Shown here: piece after piece, positions 46,493 to 55,404 of the stretch
Layout: the number at the start of each line of letters is the position of its first letter
Numbering within the stretch: position 1 is the stretch's first letter
Assembly: GCA_016713985.1 (NCBI GenBank)
Contig: JADJOD010000007.1
Location: 1-64,000 of the forward strand
Source: Lewinellaceae bacterium
GTDB lineage: Bacteria > Bacteroidota > Bacteroidia > Chitinophagales > Saprospiraceae
Direction of reading: 5' to 3'
DNA: 64,000 nt
Notes under the pieces: model-generated
Databases searched by the model: none
What the model was told of the DNA's origin: nothing
What the model saw: the letters and a program-made list of their open reading frames with translations, nothing else
Translations under genes and position numbers: made by a program

Positions 46493-48315
46493 ACTTCCTT
46501 CCGGTTGTTGTTCCGCTTCGTATCCGCCAGCCTTTTTTCCGGGTCAATGGTGACCGATTGGAGCGCAGTAAGGGGTTTTTCCAGGCGGATATCATAAGTA
46601 TCCGTCAACAACGGCCAGGGATCGTGAAGAACAACATTTTTTTCAGCGGGAAAACGTTTGTTGCCGTATTGCACATCGACCGGGATATAGTGCAGTTCGG
46701 AAGTACCGTCTTTATATTCCACCAGTATCTCGGCGGGCATCGGCAGATCGCCGTGGTTTTTGAAGGAAACCAGGGTAGCCGATCCGCCGTCCGGAGTGAC
46801 ATTTTCCACGCCGTAGTCAATCGTTTTTAAGGTTTTGATCCAGGCGGAATAGTACCAGTCGAGTTCCATTCCGGAACTGCGTTCCATGATCCGGATAAAG
46901 TCTTCGCCGGTCGGGTGTTTGAATTGCCAGTCGGCGTGATAACGCAACATACCTTGCGCAAATGCCTCATCACCAATAATATAGCGCAACTGCCAAAGAA
47001 AGGTCTCCCCTTTGGCGTAAGCGCAAAAGAAGTAGGTTTCGCTGCTTTTGAACTGGTTGGCGGGGGTGGAAAGTGGTTCCACAACAACCGTTTTGTTTGC
47101 GCCGACGTATTCCGTAGCAGTCCGGCTATAGGTCTCCACCTTTTCCGGGTTGGCATGGCCCTGAATTTCCGAGGCGGCATAACTGGCGAACCCTTCGTCG
47201 AGCCAGGGGTATTCGTTTTCGTTGTTGCCCAGCATGCCGTAGTACCAGTTGTGCATCCATTCATGAACGGCGATTCCGACTAAGCTCAAATCCTCTTCCG
47301 GGGTCTCCATGAGGGTAATCATCGGGTATTCCATCGCCCACTCTCCTCCCTGGATAAAGGAAAACTGTGGGTAGAGGTAAGGGCCGTAGGTAGCCTCGAT
47401 GAAGGGCAGGTTTTTTACGGCGAAGTCCTTTATTTCGGCGAACAAAGGTGTGATGCGCGGCGACGGCTGGTAAAAAAAATGGAGCGTCAGGCCATCCCGG
47501 GCCCTGATTTTTTCATGGGTGTATTCCGCGTCGGCCGACCAGGCAAAGTCGTGCACGTTGTCGGCCTCGAATTTCCAGACATTGACAAACCCGTAGTTGG
47601 GCGGCGGCTTCACACCTTCGTCTTCATAGCCGAACCCCAGGTTATTGCCGTTTTTCAGGAGGCCGGTGGCGGCTACCATGTATTTTTTCGGCAGGGTAAT
47701 ATTGACTTTATAGGAACCGAATTCGCCAAAAAACTCGCGGCTGTAATACGGATCGGCGTGCCAGCCCGAGCGGTCGTATGCGCACATTTTCGGGTACCAT
47801 TGGGTGAAGGTGTACGCCACGCCATCCGTACTGTTGCGCCCGCCGCGTTTGATGGTTTCGGGCACCTGCCCCTGCCATGCAACGTCGAAAACATCGTAAT
47901 CGCCCGGCTTGAGCGGGCGGCTCAGTTCCACTTCCAGGATGGTTTCGTTGACTTTGTAGGAAACTGCGCTGCCGTTTTGTTGTACGGAGAAAATATCCTG
48001 TTTACCCGTTTCCTCCGGTTTCAGATCGAACAGTTTTTTGTTCGTCAGAAAATCGTTGCTGTGTTTGGCCCATTTGGCGTAGGCGCTGTTCGGCTGAAAT
48101 GCATTCCAGTACAGGTGAAAAAACACCCGTCGCAAGGTGTCCGGAGATTGATTAAAATATTTGACCTTGACACGCCCCTGCACCGCATGCGTCTGGTCGT
48201 CGAGTCTTACATCAATTTGATATTCAACACGTTGCTGCCAGTAACCGGAAGGCGCCTGCGACATTAATCCCGCCGCCGGCAAAAGCAGCAAAATGGCCAT
48301 ATAATGTTTCATCAT
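46486..48315 (-). CDS. Secreted M1-family metallopeptidase
   Basis: A 609-residue exported aminopeptidase-like enzyme. The start at 48315 (MMKHYMAILLLLPAAGLMSQ) opens a signal peptide; the long upstream frame overlaps another gene and is discarded. The N-terminal beta domain shows QHAVQGRVK-like text and NAFQPNSAYAKW. The catalytic domain has the exopeptidase loop GGEWAMEYPMITLM, the zinc motif HEWMHNWYYG and the third ligand in PWLDEGFASYA, correctly spaced at 18 residues. It belongs with periplasmic or cell-surface M1 proteins of Bacteroidota. It follows the small regulatory-domain protein by 11 bases, forming an operon. Its TGA stop lies inside the repeat array. Confidence 0.92.
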   Translation of the reverse strand: MMKHYMAILLLLPAAGLMSQAPSGYWQQRVEYQIDVRLDDQTHAVQGRVKVKYFNQSPDTLRRVFFHLYWNAFQPNSAYAKWAKHSNDFLTNKKLFDLKPEETGKQDIFSVQQNGSAVSYKVNETILEVELSRPLKPGDYDVFDVAWQGQVPETIKRGGRNSTDGVAYTFTQWYPKMCAYDRSGWHADPYYSREFFGEFGSYKVNITLPKKYMVAATGLLKNGNNLGFGYEDEGVKPPPNYGFVNVWKFEADNVHDFAWSADAEYTHEKIRARDGLTLHFFYQPSPRITPLFAEIKDFAVKNLPFIEATYGPYLYPQFSFIQGGEWAMEYPMITLMETPEEDLSLVGIAVHEWMHNWYYGMLGNNENEYPWLDEGFASYAASEIQGHANPEKVETYSRTATEYVGANKTVVVEPLSTPANQFKSSETYFFCAYAKGETFLWQLRYIIGDEAFAQGMLRYHADWQFKHPTGEDFIRIMERSSGMELDWYYSAWIKTLKTIDYGVENVTPDGGSATLVSFKNHGDLPMPAEILVEYKDGTSELHYIPVDVQYGNKRFPAEKNVVLHDPWPLLTDTYDIRLEKPLTALQSVTIDPEKRLADTKRNNNRKEVN

Positions 48316-48326
48316 GTTGTGTTTCT

Positions 48327-48770
48327 TCAATTTTTCCCGGCCTGCGATTTTGCACTCGGCACAGGAGGTTTCATACGCGCCATTTCCAGTTCCAGTTGGT
48401 ATTGTTTTCCGGAAAACAGTTCGATATTCTGTTGCTCGTAGGTCACCATGCCGGTCAGCTGGATACGCAGGTCGTATTTGCCCGGCGACACTTTGAACAG
48501 GCAGCGCCCGTCCCATTGTGATATCCTGCCGTGCACCTGGGACGGCGCCTTGCGCTGAAGCAACACCGTCGCTCCGAGTACCGACTCGTCGAGGTCGTCG
48601 TGCAGAAAAACATTCAGGATGGCCTTATTGGGGTCGTCGCCGTTTGTTTCCGTAAATCCCAGCAAGCGGTTTTGAGGCGGAACGGGCACCGAATCGGGGC
48701 GGACGCCACAATAAGCCCCTGCGGGAGACAGCAGCAACAGACAAAAGAAAATAATCGGTTTGTATATCAT
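48327..48770 (-). CDS. Secreted carboxypeptidase-like regulatory-domain protein
   Basis: A 147-residue protein. The ATG at 48770 opens a signal peptide (MIYKPIIFFCLLLLSPAGAY). The mature part is one Ig-like beta sandwich of the carboxypeptidase D regulatory type: LNVFLHDDLDESVLGATVLL, RISQWDGRCLFKVSPGKYDL, LTGMVTYEQQNIELFSGKQY. It ends with a basic, Pro-rich tail. Such domains accompany peptidases and TonB receptors. Here the gene is immediately upstream of the M1 peptidase gene and led by a good promoter at 48839-48868, so both are presumably expressed and perhaps work together in the envelope. Confidence 0.78.
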   Translation of the reverse strand: MIYKPIIFFCLLLLSPAGAYCGVRPDSVPVPPQNRLLGFTETNGDDPNKAILNVFLHDDLDESVLGATVLLQRKAPSQVHGRISQWDGRCLFKVSPGKYDLRIQLTGMVTYEQQNIELFSGKQYQLELEMARMKPPVPSAKSQAGKN

Positions 48771-48838
48771 GGCAATAACCATTGGTGTTCGAAACGGCAA
48801 AATGCCCGGTTGGACATTTGAAGTTTAAAAAATCGAGC

Positions 48839-48868
48839 CAAAATTAGTGCAATCTGTTTTTTATACAA
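48839..48868 (-). promoter_or_regulatory. Bacteroidota-type promoter of the regulatory-domain/M1 operon
   Basis: On the minus strand TTG (48868-48866), 19 bases of spacer and TAATTTTG (48846-48839) fit the TTG-N19-TAnnTTTG consensus. It gives a leader of about 60 bases to the ATG at 48770. Confidence 0.6.
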
Positions 48869-48912
48869 CATCCTGACAATGAATCATTCCCGTAATAAAC
48901 GTTTTTGGAGGG

Positions 48913-50475
48913 TTATTGACCGGCCCACCATTTCCTGAGTTGCAGTTGCCCGGGTGTTGCATCCTGTGCAGGCCGGAGTGTGCGTTTTTTTTCATCAAAT
49001 GTAATACCGGCTTTCTCTAAGTAATTTTTCAGGGGTAAAGGTTCGGCGCCTTCCACATAATTCTGGAAAAACACGCGGATCTCCGGGTAGGTCATCGCTG
49101 CGATCGTATCGAATAATTCATTGTCTTTGAAGGGCTTATCTTTACCATACCTTTTGGAAAGATCACGCATCAATTCCTGCGTTCAGTAAACGCCTTCCGA
49201 CAATTCGCGCAATCGGATGTCGAGGCAGAGGTTTACCAGGGCGCCTTTCAGGTAAAAGTTATAGTATTGATCCTGGCGCTCCATCGTCGAGCGGCTGAGT
49301 TCGGTCAGCGGAATGTTGTTGTCGAAGTGCATCATGTCGTTCGTTTTGCGCTGCACCTTCGACAGGAAATCTTCGAGGGACTCGATACCCTGTTTGACGG
49401 GCATATGCAGCATAAAATATTCCGTCATGCCTTCATACAGCCACAGGTGCTGGGACATCGTAGGCGCCAGAAAGTCGTAATTTTCAATTTCCTCCGAGTG
49501 TACGGTCAGCGGGGTCAGGATGTGGAAAAACTCGTGGCTTGCGATACCGTATACAAACCCCTGTAGCAAGGTGGAATCGAGTGTTGAATTCAGCAGGCAG
49601 AGCGTGGAAGTTGCGTGCTCCAGGCCATCGCCGGTGTATTCGCCCTTCCGGTTGTGCAAGCTGTGGTAGAACAAAAACGTGTAGCGGTCCACCGGCAAAG
49701 TGCCGCCCAGGTATTCACGTTGTTTTTCCATCAGGGGGCGGATCTTGCGGGCGATATCGGGAGCAAGTTTTGTTCCGCTACCGGCGTAACAGGCCACGGT
49801 GACTAACGTATTTCCGATCTGCAAATTCACGGTATCGGGCCGGGCGTAGAGGATCGGGTTATCCACCAGTTCGCGGTAAGTACCGGCCGAAAATTCGTCC
49901 TTACCCGGTGCTTGCGAACGCCGGTTGAGGGAAGTGGCCGCATAAAAATTTTCCGGCCGCTCGATGGTGACAAATACCGGCCATTTTTCCCCGCCCGTAA
50001 AATAACCGAATAGCGTGTTGTTGTTGATAACGAACACTTTATCTTTAGAAAAAGAGCTTTCAGCCGAGCGGTAAAACCCTTCCGTGACCCCGCTGCCGAA
50101 TTCTTCCCAACCGTCGTTGACGTCGTACCTGATCTCGCTGATCTTTTGTGCGTTGCGGATTTTCCAGCTGTTTGTGCCAATTCTTTCCACCGGCAGCGTA
50201 TCGGTTCCCGACAGGGCCTGAAAATGTTCAATGTTGCGCCCGAAATCCATGGCGCCGTATATACCCGGAACGATGCGGGGAAAATTGAATACCGCTTCTT
50301 CCGTCTTGATACCGAACACCGTCAATTTTACCGCCAGCCTGTCCTCTTTTATTTCGTTCAGGTTGACCTCGTAAAAGTAATTGTTGCCGAGGTCGGCAGA
50401 ATTGAGCAGCAGGCCCTTGCGGGAGCAGGAGGAGAGGAGGAGGAATAATAGGAAAAAATATTTCGGTGAATACAT
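48913..50475 (-). pseudogene. M61-family glycyl aminopeptidase-like lipoprotein, in-frame TGA
   Basis: An inferred ~520-residue lipoprotein (lipobox LLSSCS near residue 17). The N-terminal beta domain has VNLNEIKEDRLAVKL and FNFPRIVPGIYG. The gluzincin domain carries GLEHATSTLC, the zinc motif SHEFFHILTPL and YEGMTEYFMLH, as in M61 peptidases. A single in-frame TGA at 49183-49185 (…LSEGVY-stop-TQELMRDLSK…) interrupts the reading. GGA (Gly) would restore continuity, and the same frame stays open for another 87 codons with family-like sequence. This could be a real nonsense mutation, a sequencing error or, less likely, readthrough. It lies 41 bases after the lamin-tail gene on the same strand. 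Confidence 0.82.
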
Positions 50476-50516
50476 TGCAGCAGACGATGTTTAGTTCATG
50501 TTTGGATGATACCCCC

Positions 50517-53146
50517 CTACCACCGCCTCACCACCGCAAACGCCTTTTTTTCCCGTCGTGTATCACCCGTCGGGCCAAATAATTCCGCGAAAAGGATATA
50601 AATGCCGGGTTTTGCCCGTGTGCCGTCTCCGAGGTCGCCATCCCAGCGGAGGGCGCCTTCTGTACCGAGCAATTCCTGCCGCAGCAATTTTTTTACGGGA
50701 ATACCGTCCGAATCAAATATGGTAAACACCGCCGAAAAACCTTCATCGGGCAGCGAATAACGGATATCCAAATAATCTTCATATCCGTCGTCGTCCGGGG
50801 AAAGGCGGCCCACGGGCAGGGTGATCAGATCGTCGCTTAAGGGAGCGCCCGCGATTTGGCGTTGAGAGTTGGGCAAGGTTGGCGTTCCCGGCGCGCCCGT
50901 CACCAGGGAGGAAGCGGACGTCCAGTTAAATGCGAGATTGGTGGGCGCTTCCACGTCGATACGTTCGAGCGCCACGCCCTCGCGGTCGCCGGACGACAAC
51001 AAAGCATTGTGCAGGTCTGCGGCATAATTAAAAGAATCCACGACCACCGATTGTCCGTTTTTTGACCAGTAAAGGGCAATATTGCCTTCGCTGTCGTCGA
51101 TCGACGGCAGGTCGTTTTCCAGCACATTTTCCGGGTGAATGTTGGCAAAGGTGCTGCGAATATTAAAAGGAAATTCCGTAAAAACGTGGTATTTGCCCGG
51201 CAAAAACAGTCTTTTGGAAGTAACCTGTGCGAGGTTGGTTCCGCCGGAAAAGTTGGCGATATAAAAATCCGGCCAGTTAAAAATTTTACTGCTCCGGTTG
51301 TAAAATTCCACGTAACGGCCGTTTCCGGTAGCGGGGTTGAACATGATTTCGTTGACGACAATATCCTGAAGATCAGGCTTTTCCGGCAATCCGGTAAAGG
51401 CGGTATCGGTCGCCGGCACGGCATTGCCCGCACAATCCGTCAGCGACGACGTCACCGTTATGGCATACACCGTCGCGGGTTGAATCGGTTCGTTAAGGAT
51501 CAGCCGGACGATGGCCCGGTCGTCGGGCAGTTGTATGGCCGAGGTGATGGAGCGGGGCGGTTCAAGTTGGTAGGCCGACACGTTTTGTGCGGCGTTTTTC
51601 TCCACGCCCTCGGTGAAGGTCAGCAACAGGGACGACGACGATTCCGGGAAAGCGGAAAGCAGCCGGGGCAAAGTGGTGTCCGGCGTATTTTGAAAAGCCG
51701 CATTTTTAGCCGCAGGTGTTCCGCCGGGCAACAAGGGGCACGATTTCCAGTTGGGCCGGCCCAAACACGGCAATCCGGGGTTGACCCGTTCGAGCGACCA
51801 CCCGCCGTCGTCTTTGCTGAGGTCGGTGTGCCAGTCGACGCTGTAGGAAACCCGGTCGATCACCTTGCCGCTCTGGTCGCTGAGGGTCAGCAGGTCTCCA
51901 TCGTTGTTGAGGATTGTGGCGCTGATCGGAACACCGGCAACAGGGCCTGAAGTGGCCTGTTGCAGCATATCCTGGTTGGCTATCGCCGTCAGCGCAAGGT
52001 AAGCGCCGGGTGGAAAAAGCAGGGCAGGCAGGGCAACCGGCGCCCCTGTCCCATCCTGTATCCGCAATGTCGAAAGTTCGATGGTTTTTCCGGAACGGTT
52101 GTACAGCTCCAGCCATTCGACGTCGGGCAATCCGGCGGAAGGGTTGGGGTCGGCCATGATCTCATTGATCAGGATATCGAATTCTTCGGCTGCATCTATT
52201 TTTAAAAACTGAAAATCAGCCGTTTGTACAAGGCTTTCATTTCCGGCAAGGTCCTGAACGCCATTAGTTTGGAGGCTGTAATTGCCCGTTGCAAGCGGCG
52301 TTTGCAGGTTCAGTTGTACACTTCGCCGGTCGGAAAGCAGCACGGCCGACGCCGGCGCTCCTACCCCGGCATCGATGCTGAAATGGGCCGGGTCCACGGC
52401 GGAAAGGGAGTCGAGGAATTCATCAAAAACAGCCGTAACCGTTGTGGCATCGCCGGCGCTGGCCGAGAGCAGTGCCGGTGGTTGTGTATCGGGCACATCC
52501 GGCGCCACGGAAACATCGTCGAAGTAAAATTTGCTGATGTTGGAGATCGAATACACGCATTGAAAACCAAACCAGCGGTTCGCGCCGCCGCCGAACGTGG
52601 CGTCGACGACGCTGCATTGGGGCTGCAACGCGCCGGCGCCGGCGGCGGCTTCAACTTCCCAGGTTCCGGTGGCGCTGCGTTTTACCCGCAGCCGGATATC
52701 CGGATTGGCGGCGACAAGGCCGGGTTGGCCGGCGGCAAGCAGGTTTTGGCTCCGGCGTCCTGGCGAAACAAACGGAGTGCGTCGAAGCTGCCCGCTTCGC
52801 CGATTTCGAGAAAATAGGCGTTCGAAGCCGACAGATTCTGCTGGTCGGCAAGCAGGTAGATTCGCAACAAATTATTGTCGGAAGGGGCAAACGTGAGTTT
52901 AAAATGCAGGGTCCAGATCGCGCTGTCGGGTATGTTGCCCGGTACCACCAGCACGGACGATCCCGCAGCGGCGGCGGCAAGTTGCAGTTCACCCGCAGCG
53001 TTGACGATAAAATTTGCCGCATCGCCCTGCCAGGCCGGGTTTTGGGTAAAATCGCCGTCGGAAAAATCGTCCGAGATTTGGGAAAAAACACCGGGCAGGC
53101 AAAGGCCGATCCATAAAACGGTCAAAGAGAAACGTAGGTAGTTCAT
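50517..53146 (-). CDS. Secreted lamin-tail-domain protein (frame interrupted)
   Basis: An inferred ~875-residue secreted protein. A signal peptide (MNYLRFSLTVLWIGLCLPGV) is followed by a concanavalin-like N-terminal part. The frame is lost near 52725-52740, where one extra base would join KTCL to AGQPGLVAANPDIRLRVKRS. Then come Ig-like domains (PPALLSASAGDATTVTAVFD) and two lamin-tail domains (ILINEIMADPNPSAGLPDVE, IVVNEIMFNPATGNGRYVEF). The C-terminal ~95 residues (SPDDDGYEDYLDIRYSLPDE ... RWDGDLGDGTRAKPGIYILF) form a FlgD-like or gliding-motility-type end. The role is unknown: structural or nuclease-associated matrix protein. Its start is divergent from the SH3 lipoprotein gene. Confidence 0.82.
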
Positions 53147-53198
53147 GCGTAAAGAAGCATTTGGTCGTTATATTATTTTGTGCGTAAACTTAGTTCAA

Positions 53199-54236
53199 AT
53201 GCGGTATTTACTCTTTCTTCCGGGCCTGATATTTACCTGTTGCAACAATGAACCCACTCAAAATCAGTTAGTTGTAATTTTTCCAAAAATATCCTTACAC
53301 GATACTCCCGGTGAAAACGCCGCGGCAATGCGAATACTCGCCGACGGCGAACACCTGACCGACCTGAATGAAGTGAGCCACTTCGAATCAGCCGTTTATT
53401 TTAATGATCAACGTTTCCAGTCGCCCTGGATAAAGGTAAAAACCGCAGATCATCAAACGGGATGGGTTTTCGCCGAGGCGCTCAGGCCCCTGCAAAAAGA
53501 CACCGGCTGGATGTTGCAAAAACGCCTGACCTGTTATTTCGGCGCGGCACTGGCCGGGCGCCGCAACCTGTTTTTAAACAACCCACCCGCCCGAAACGAC
53601 GCGGAACTCGCCGCTGCCTATCGCGAAGTGACGGCCCTGCGTGATACACTGATGTACCTGCTGGCGCATCGCACGGAGCCGGATGAAGCCGGTTTTCGCC
53701 CCGATTTTTCCTGGCTGACGGAGGTTTTGCCCCACTTTGTGTATCAAACTACGGCAAACGGTTCCCGGCCTTACCTGTTTGCCGACTACCGCTACTGGCA
53801 AAACCGGGCCGCACAAATCGGAGGCGCCGAAAGTATGGCCTTTTTTAATACCTGCCTCACGGCCTTTGCCACCGACAGCATCGAATCGTTTTTTCCTTGC
53901 TGGGCGTTTCAGGTGTCCGAACAGGACGCCGCGAGCCAACTCGGATTGAAAAAACACCTCGCCATGTTGCAATCCATTCAAACGGCGTCGGAATCGGGAA
54001 CACTTTACCAGTCGGAAATTTTGCGGTTTAAAGAGGCCCTGCTGGAAGACATTTTGGATAAAAAAACGGTTTACTGGCAACCTGAGCCGTTGATTATCAA
54101 TGAACTGGAAGAAATATTGACCCAAGCTTTTTCCTGCCTGAACGACCGCGACCGGATGGCGCTCTGGGCACGCCTGACCATGTTCGAACAAGCTGCCGCC
54201 AACGGGATAAAAGTAAATTTGCGCAGCGGCTTGTAG
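53199..54236 (+). CDS. SH3-like domain lipoprotein
   Basis: A 345-residue putative lipoprotein. The ATG at 53199 gives a short signal with adjacent cysteines (LIFTCCNNEP, Cys14/Cys15), so lipidation is likely. Residues about 25-95 resemble a bacterial SH3 domain (LHDTPGENAAAMRILADGEH, PWIKVKTADHQTGWVFAEAL). The remaining ~250 residues are mostly helical with no recognised family (ALRDTLMYLLAHRTEPDEAG, RPYLFADYRYWQNRAAQIGG). SH3-type modules in envelopes often bind cell-wall peptides. Divergent from the lamin-tail gene and about 80 bases before the PGI/PMI gene. Confidence 0.75.
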   Translation: MRYLLFLPGLIFTCCNNEPTQNQLVVIFPKISLHDTPGENAAAMRILADGEHLTDLNEVSHFESAVYFNDQRFQSPWIKVKTADHQTGWVFAEALRPLQKDTGWMLQKRLTCYFGAALAGRRNLFLNNPPARNDAELAAAYREVTALRDTLMYLLAHRTEPDEAGFRPDFSWLTEVLPHFVYQTTANGSRPYLFADYRYWQNRAAQIGGAESMAFFNTCLTAFATDSIESFFPCWAFQVSEQDAASQLGLKKHLAMLQSIQTASESGTLYQSEILRFKEALLEDILDKKTVYWQPEPLIINELEEILTQAFSCLNDRDRMALWARLTMFEQAAANGIKVNLRSGL

Positions 54237-54253
54237 AAATTTGAGATGGGTAA

Positions 54254-54285
54254 TTGTGTATTGGAAGGCAGGAGCCTTAGTTTTG
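54254..54285 (+). promoter_or_regulatory. Putative promoter of the PGI/PMI gene
   Basis: TTG (54254-54256), 21 bases of spacer and TAGTTTTG (54278-54285) fit the Bacteroidota consensus. The ATG at 54320 lies 34 bases downstream. Confidence 0.55.
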
Positions 54286-54319
54286 CCGCCTCTTAGCAGC
54301 TGTTTAACCGACACATCAC

Positions 54320-55306
54320 ATGAATAAAATGATCGCCCGCTTCCCCGAACAATTGGAGGAAGCGTTGAAAATTGCAGAACGTGTTTCCTTACATAAACAT
54401 ACGGCCCCATATCGCTCGGTTTTTATTTCCGGACTTGGCGGCAGCGGCATCGGGGGCAACTTTGTCTCGGAATTCGTCCGCCCCTTGTGCAAACTCCCGG
54501 TTGTGGTCAGCAAAGGTTATCACGCACCCAACTGGGTCAACAAACACACCCTGGCCATTTGCTCCTCGTACAGTGGAAATACGGAAGAAACCCTGAGCAC
54601 TTTCGAACAACTGCTCGCCACAGGCGCCAAAGTGGTGTGTATTGCCTCCGGCGGCAAACTGATCGAATTAGCAAAAGCACAAGGGCTTGATTATGTGCAA
54701 CTTCCGACCGGCTGGAGCAGTCCGCGCGCTTGCTTAGGTTATTCGGTGGTAGCGCAACTCGGCGTGCTGCGTGCCGCAGGGCTCATCCCGCTGAAACTGT
54801 TTACCTCGGTAAAAAACGCGCAAAAACTGATCCTGAAGGAAGATGCCGACATCCAGAAGCGGGCGAAAAAAATTGCGGGATTCCTCGCTGAAAAAACCCC
54901 CGTGCTCTACATCGCCGACCATATGGAGGCTGTTGCGGTGCGCTGGCGGCAACAAATCAATGAAAATGCCAAAATGCTCGCCTGGCACCACGTGGTGCCG
55001 GAAATGAACCACAACGAACTGGTCGGCTGGCGCAACAACCGCCCCGATGTGGCAGTGGTGTGGCTGCGCAACCGCGACGACTTTCAGCGCACCGCCGTGC
55101 GTATGGACATCAACAAAGAGATCGTGGAACACTTCACCGGCAGTTCCATCGAGGTCTGGTCGAAAGGCAAATCTCCCCTTGAAAAAGCCTTCTACCTCGT
55201 CTACCTCGGCGACTGGATGTCTTATTTCCTGGCCGAAATCCGCGACGTGGACCCGGTGGAAATCAAGGTCATCGATTATTTGAAGGGAGAGTTGGCAAAG
55301 GTTTAG
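54320..55306 (+). CDS. Bifunctional phosphoglucose/phosphomannose isomerase
   Basis: A 328-residue SIS-domain enzyme of the PGI/PMI type, interconverting glucose-6-P or mannose-6-P with fructose-6-P. Motifs are the first SIS domain FISGLGGSGIGGNFVSEF, the substrate loop CSSYSGNTEETLSTFEQLL, and the second half with VVPEMNHNELVGW, the conserved His/Asn pair of this family. The length equals that of archaeal and bacterial homologues. The next gene is a conventional bacterial Pgi, so two unrelated-length phosphoglucose isomerases are neighbours. This one may chiefly serve mannose-6-P supply for nucleotide sugars. Confidence 0.93.
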   Translation: MNKMIARFPEQLEEALKIAERVSLHKHTAPYRSVFISGLGGSGIGGNFVSEFVRPLCKLPVVVSKGYHAPNWVNKHTLAICSSYSGNTEETLSTFEQLLATGAKVVCIASGGKLIELAKAQGLDYVQLPTGWSSPRACLGYSVVAQLGVLRAAGLIPLKLFTSVKNAQKLILKEDADIQKRAKKIAGFLAEKTPVLYIADHMEAVAVRWRQQINENAKMLAWHHVVPEMNHNELVGWRNNRPDVAVVWLRNRDDFQRTAVRMDINKEIVEHFTGSSIEVWSKGKSPLEKAFYLVYLGDWMSYFLAEIRDVDPVEIKVIDYLKGELAKV

Positions 55307-55404
55307 GCCGTTTTTTGAACAGGCGGAGGGTTTTTCTCCCCCTGCCCCCTCGAAAGGGAGACAGGGGGAGAAAAAACATACAATTATTTGATTTTCAAAA
55401 AATT

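Noticed and set aside
46294..46830. Plus-strand frame with repeated MERTEVRIT peptides
   Set aside because: It is created by the palindromic repeat array plus the antisense of the M1 peptidase gene; no independent gene is supported.
47479..48267. 262-codon plus-strand frame
   Set aside because: It lies fully antisense to the M1 peptidase with zinc motif HEWMH; the composition is that of a shadow frame.
49183..49185. Alternative genetic code with TGA as an amino acid
   Set aside because: Many genes in the window end at TGA in normal positions, and only this one gene has an internal TGA.
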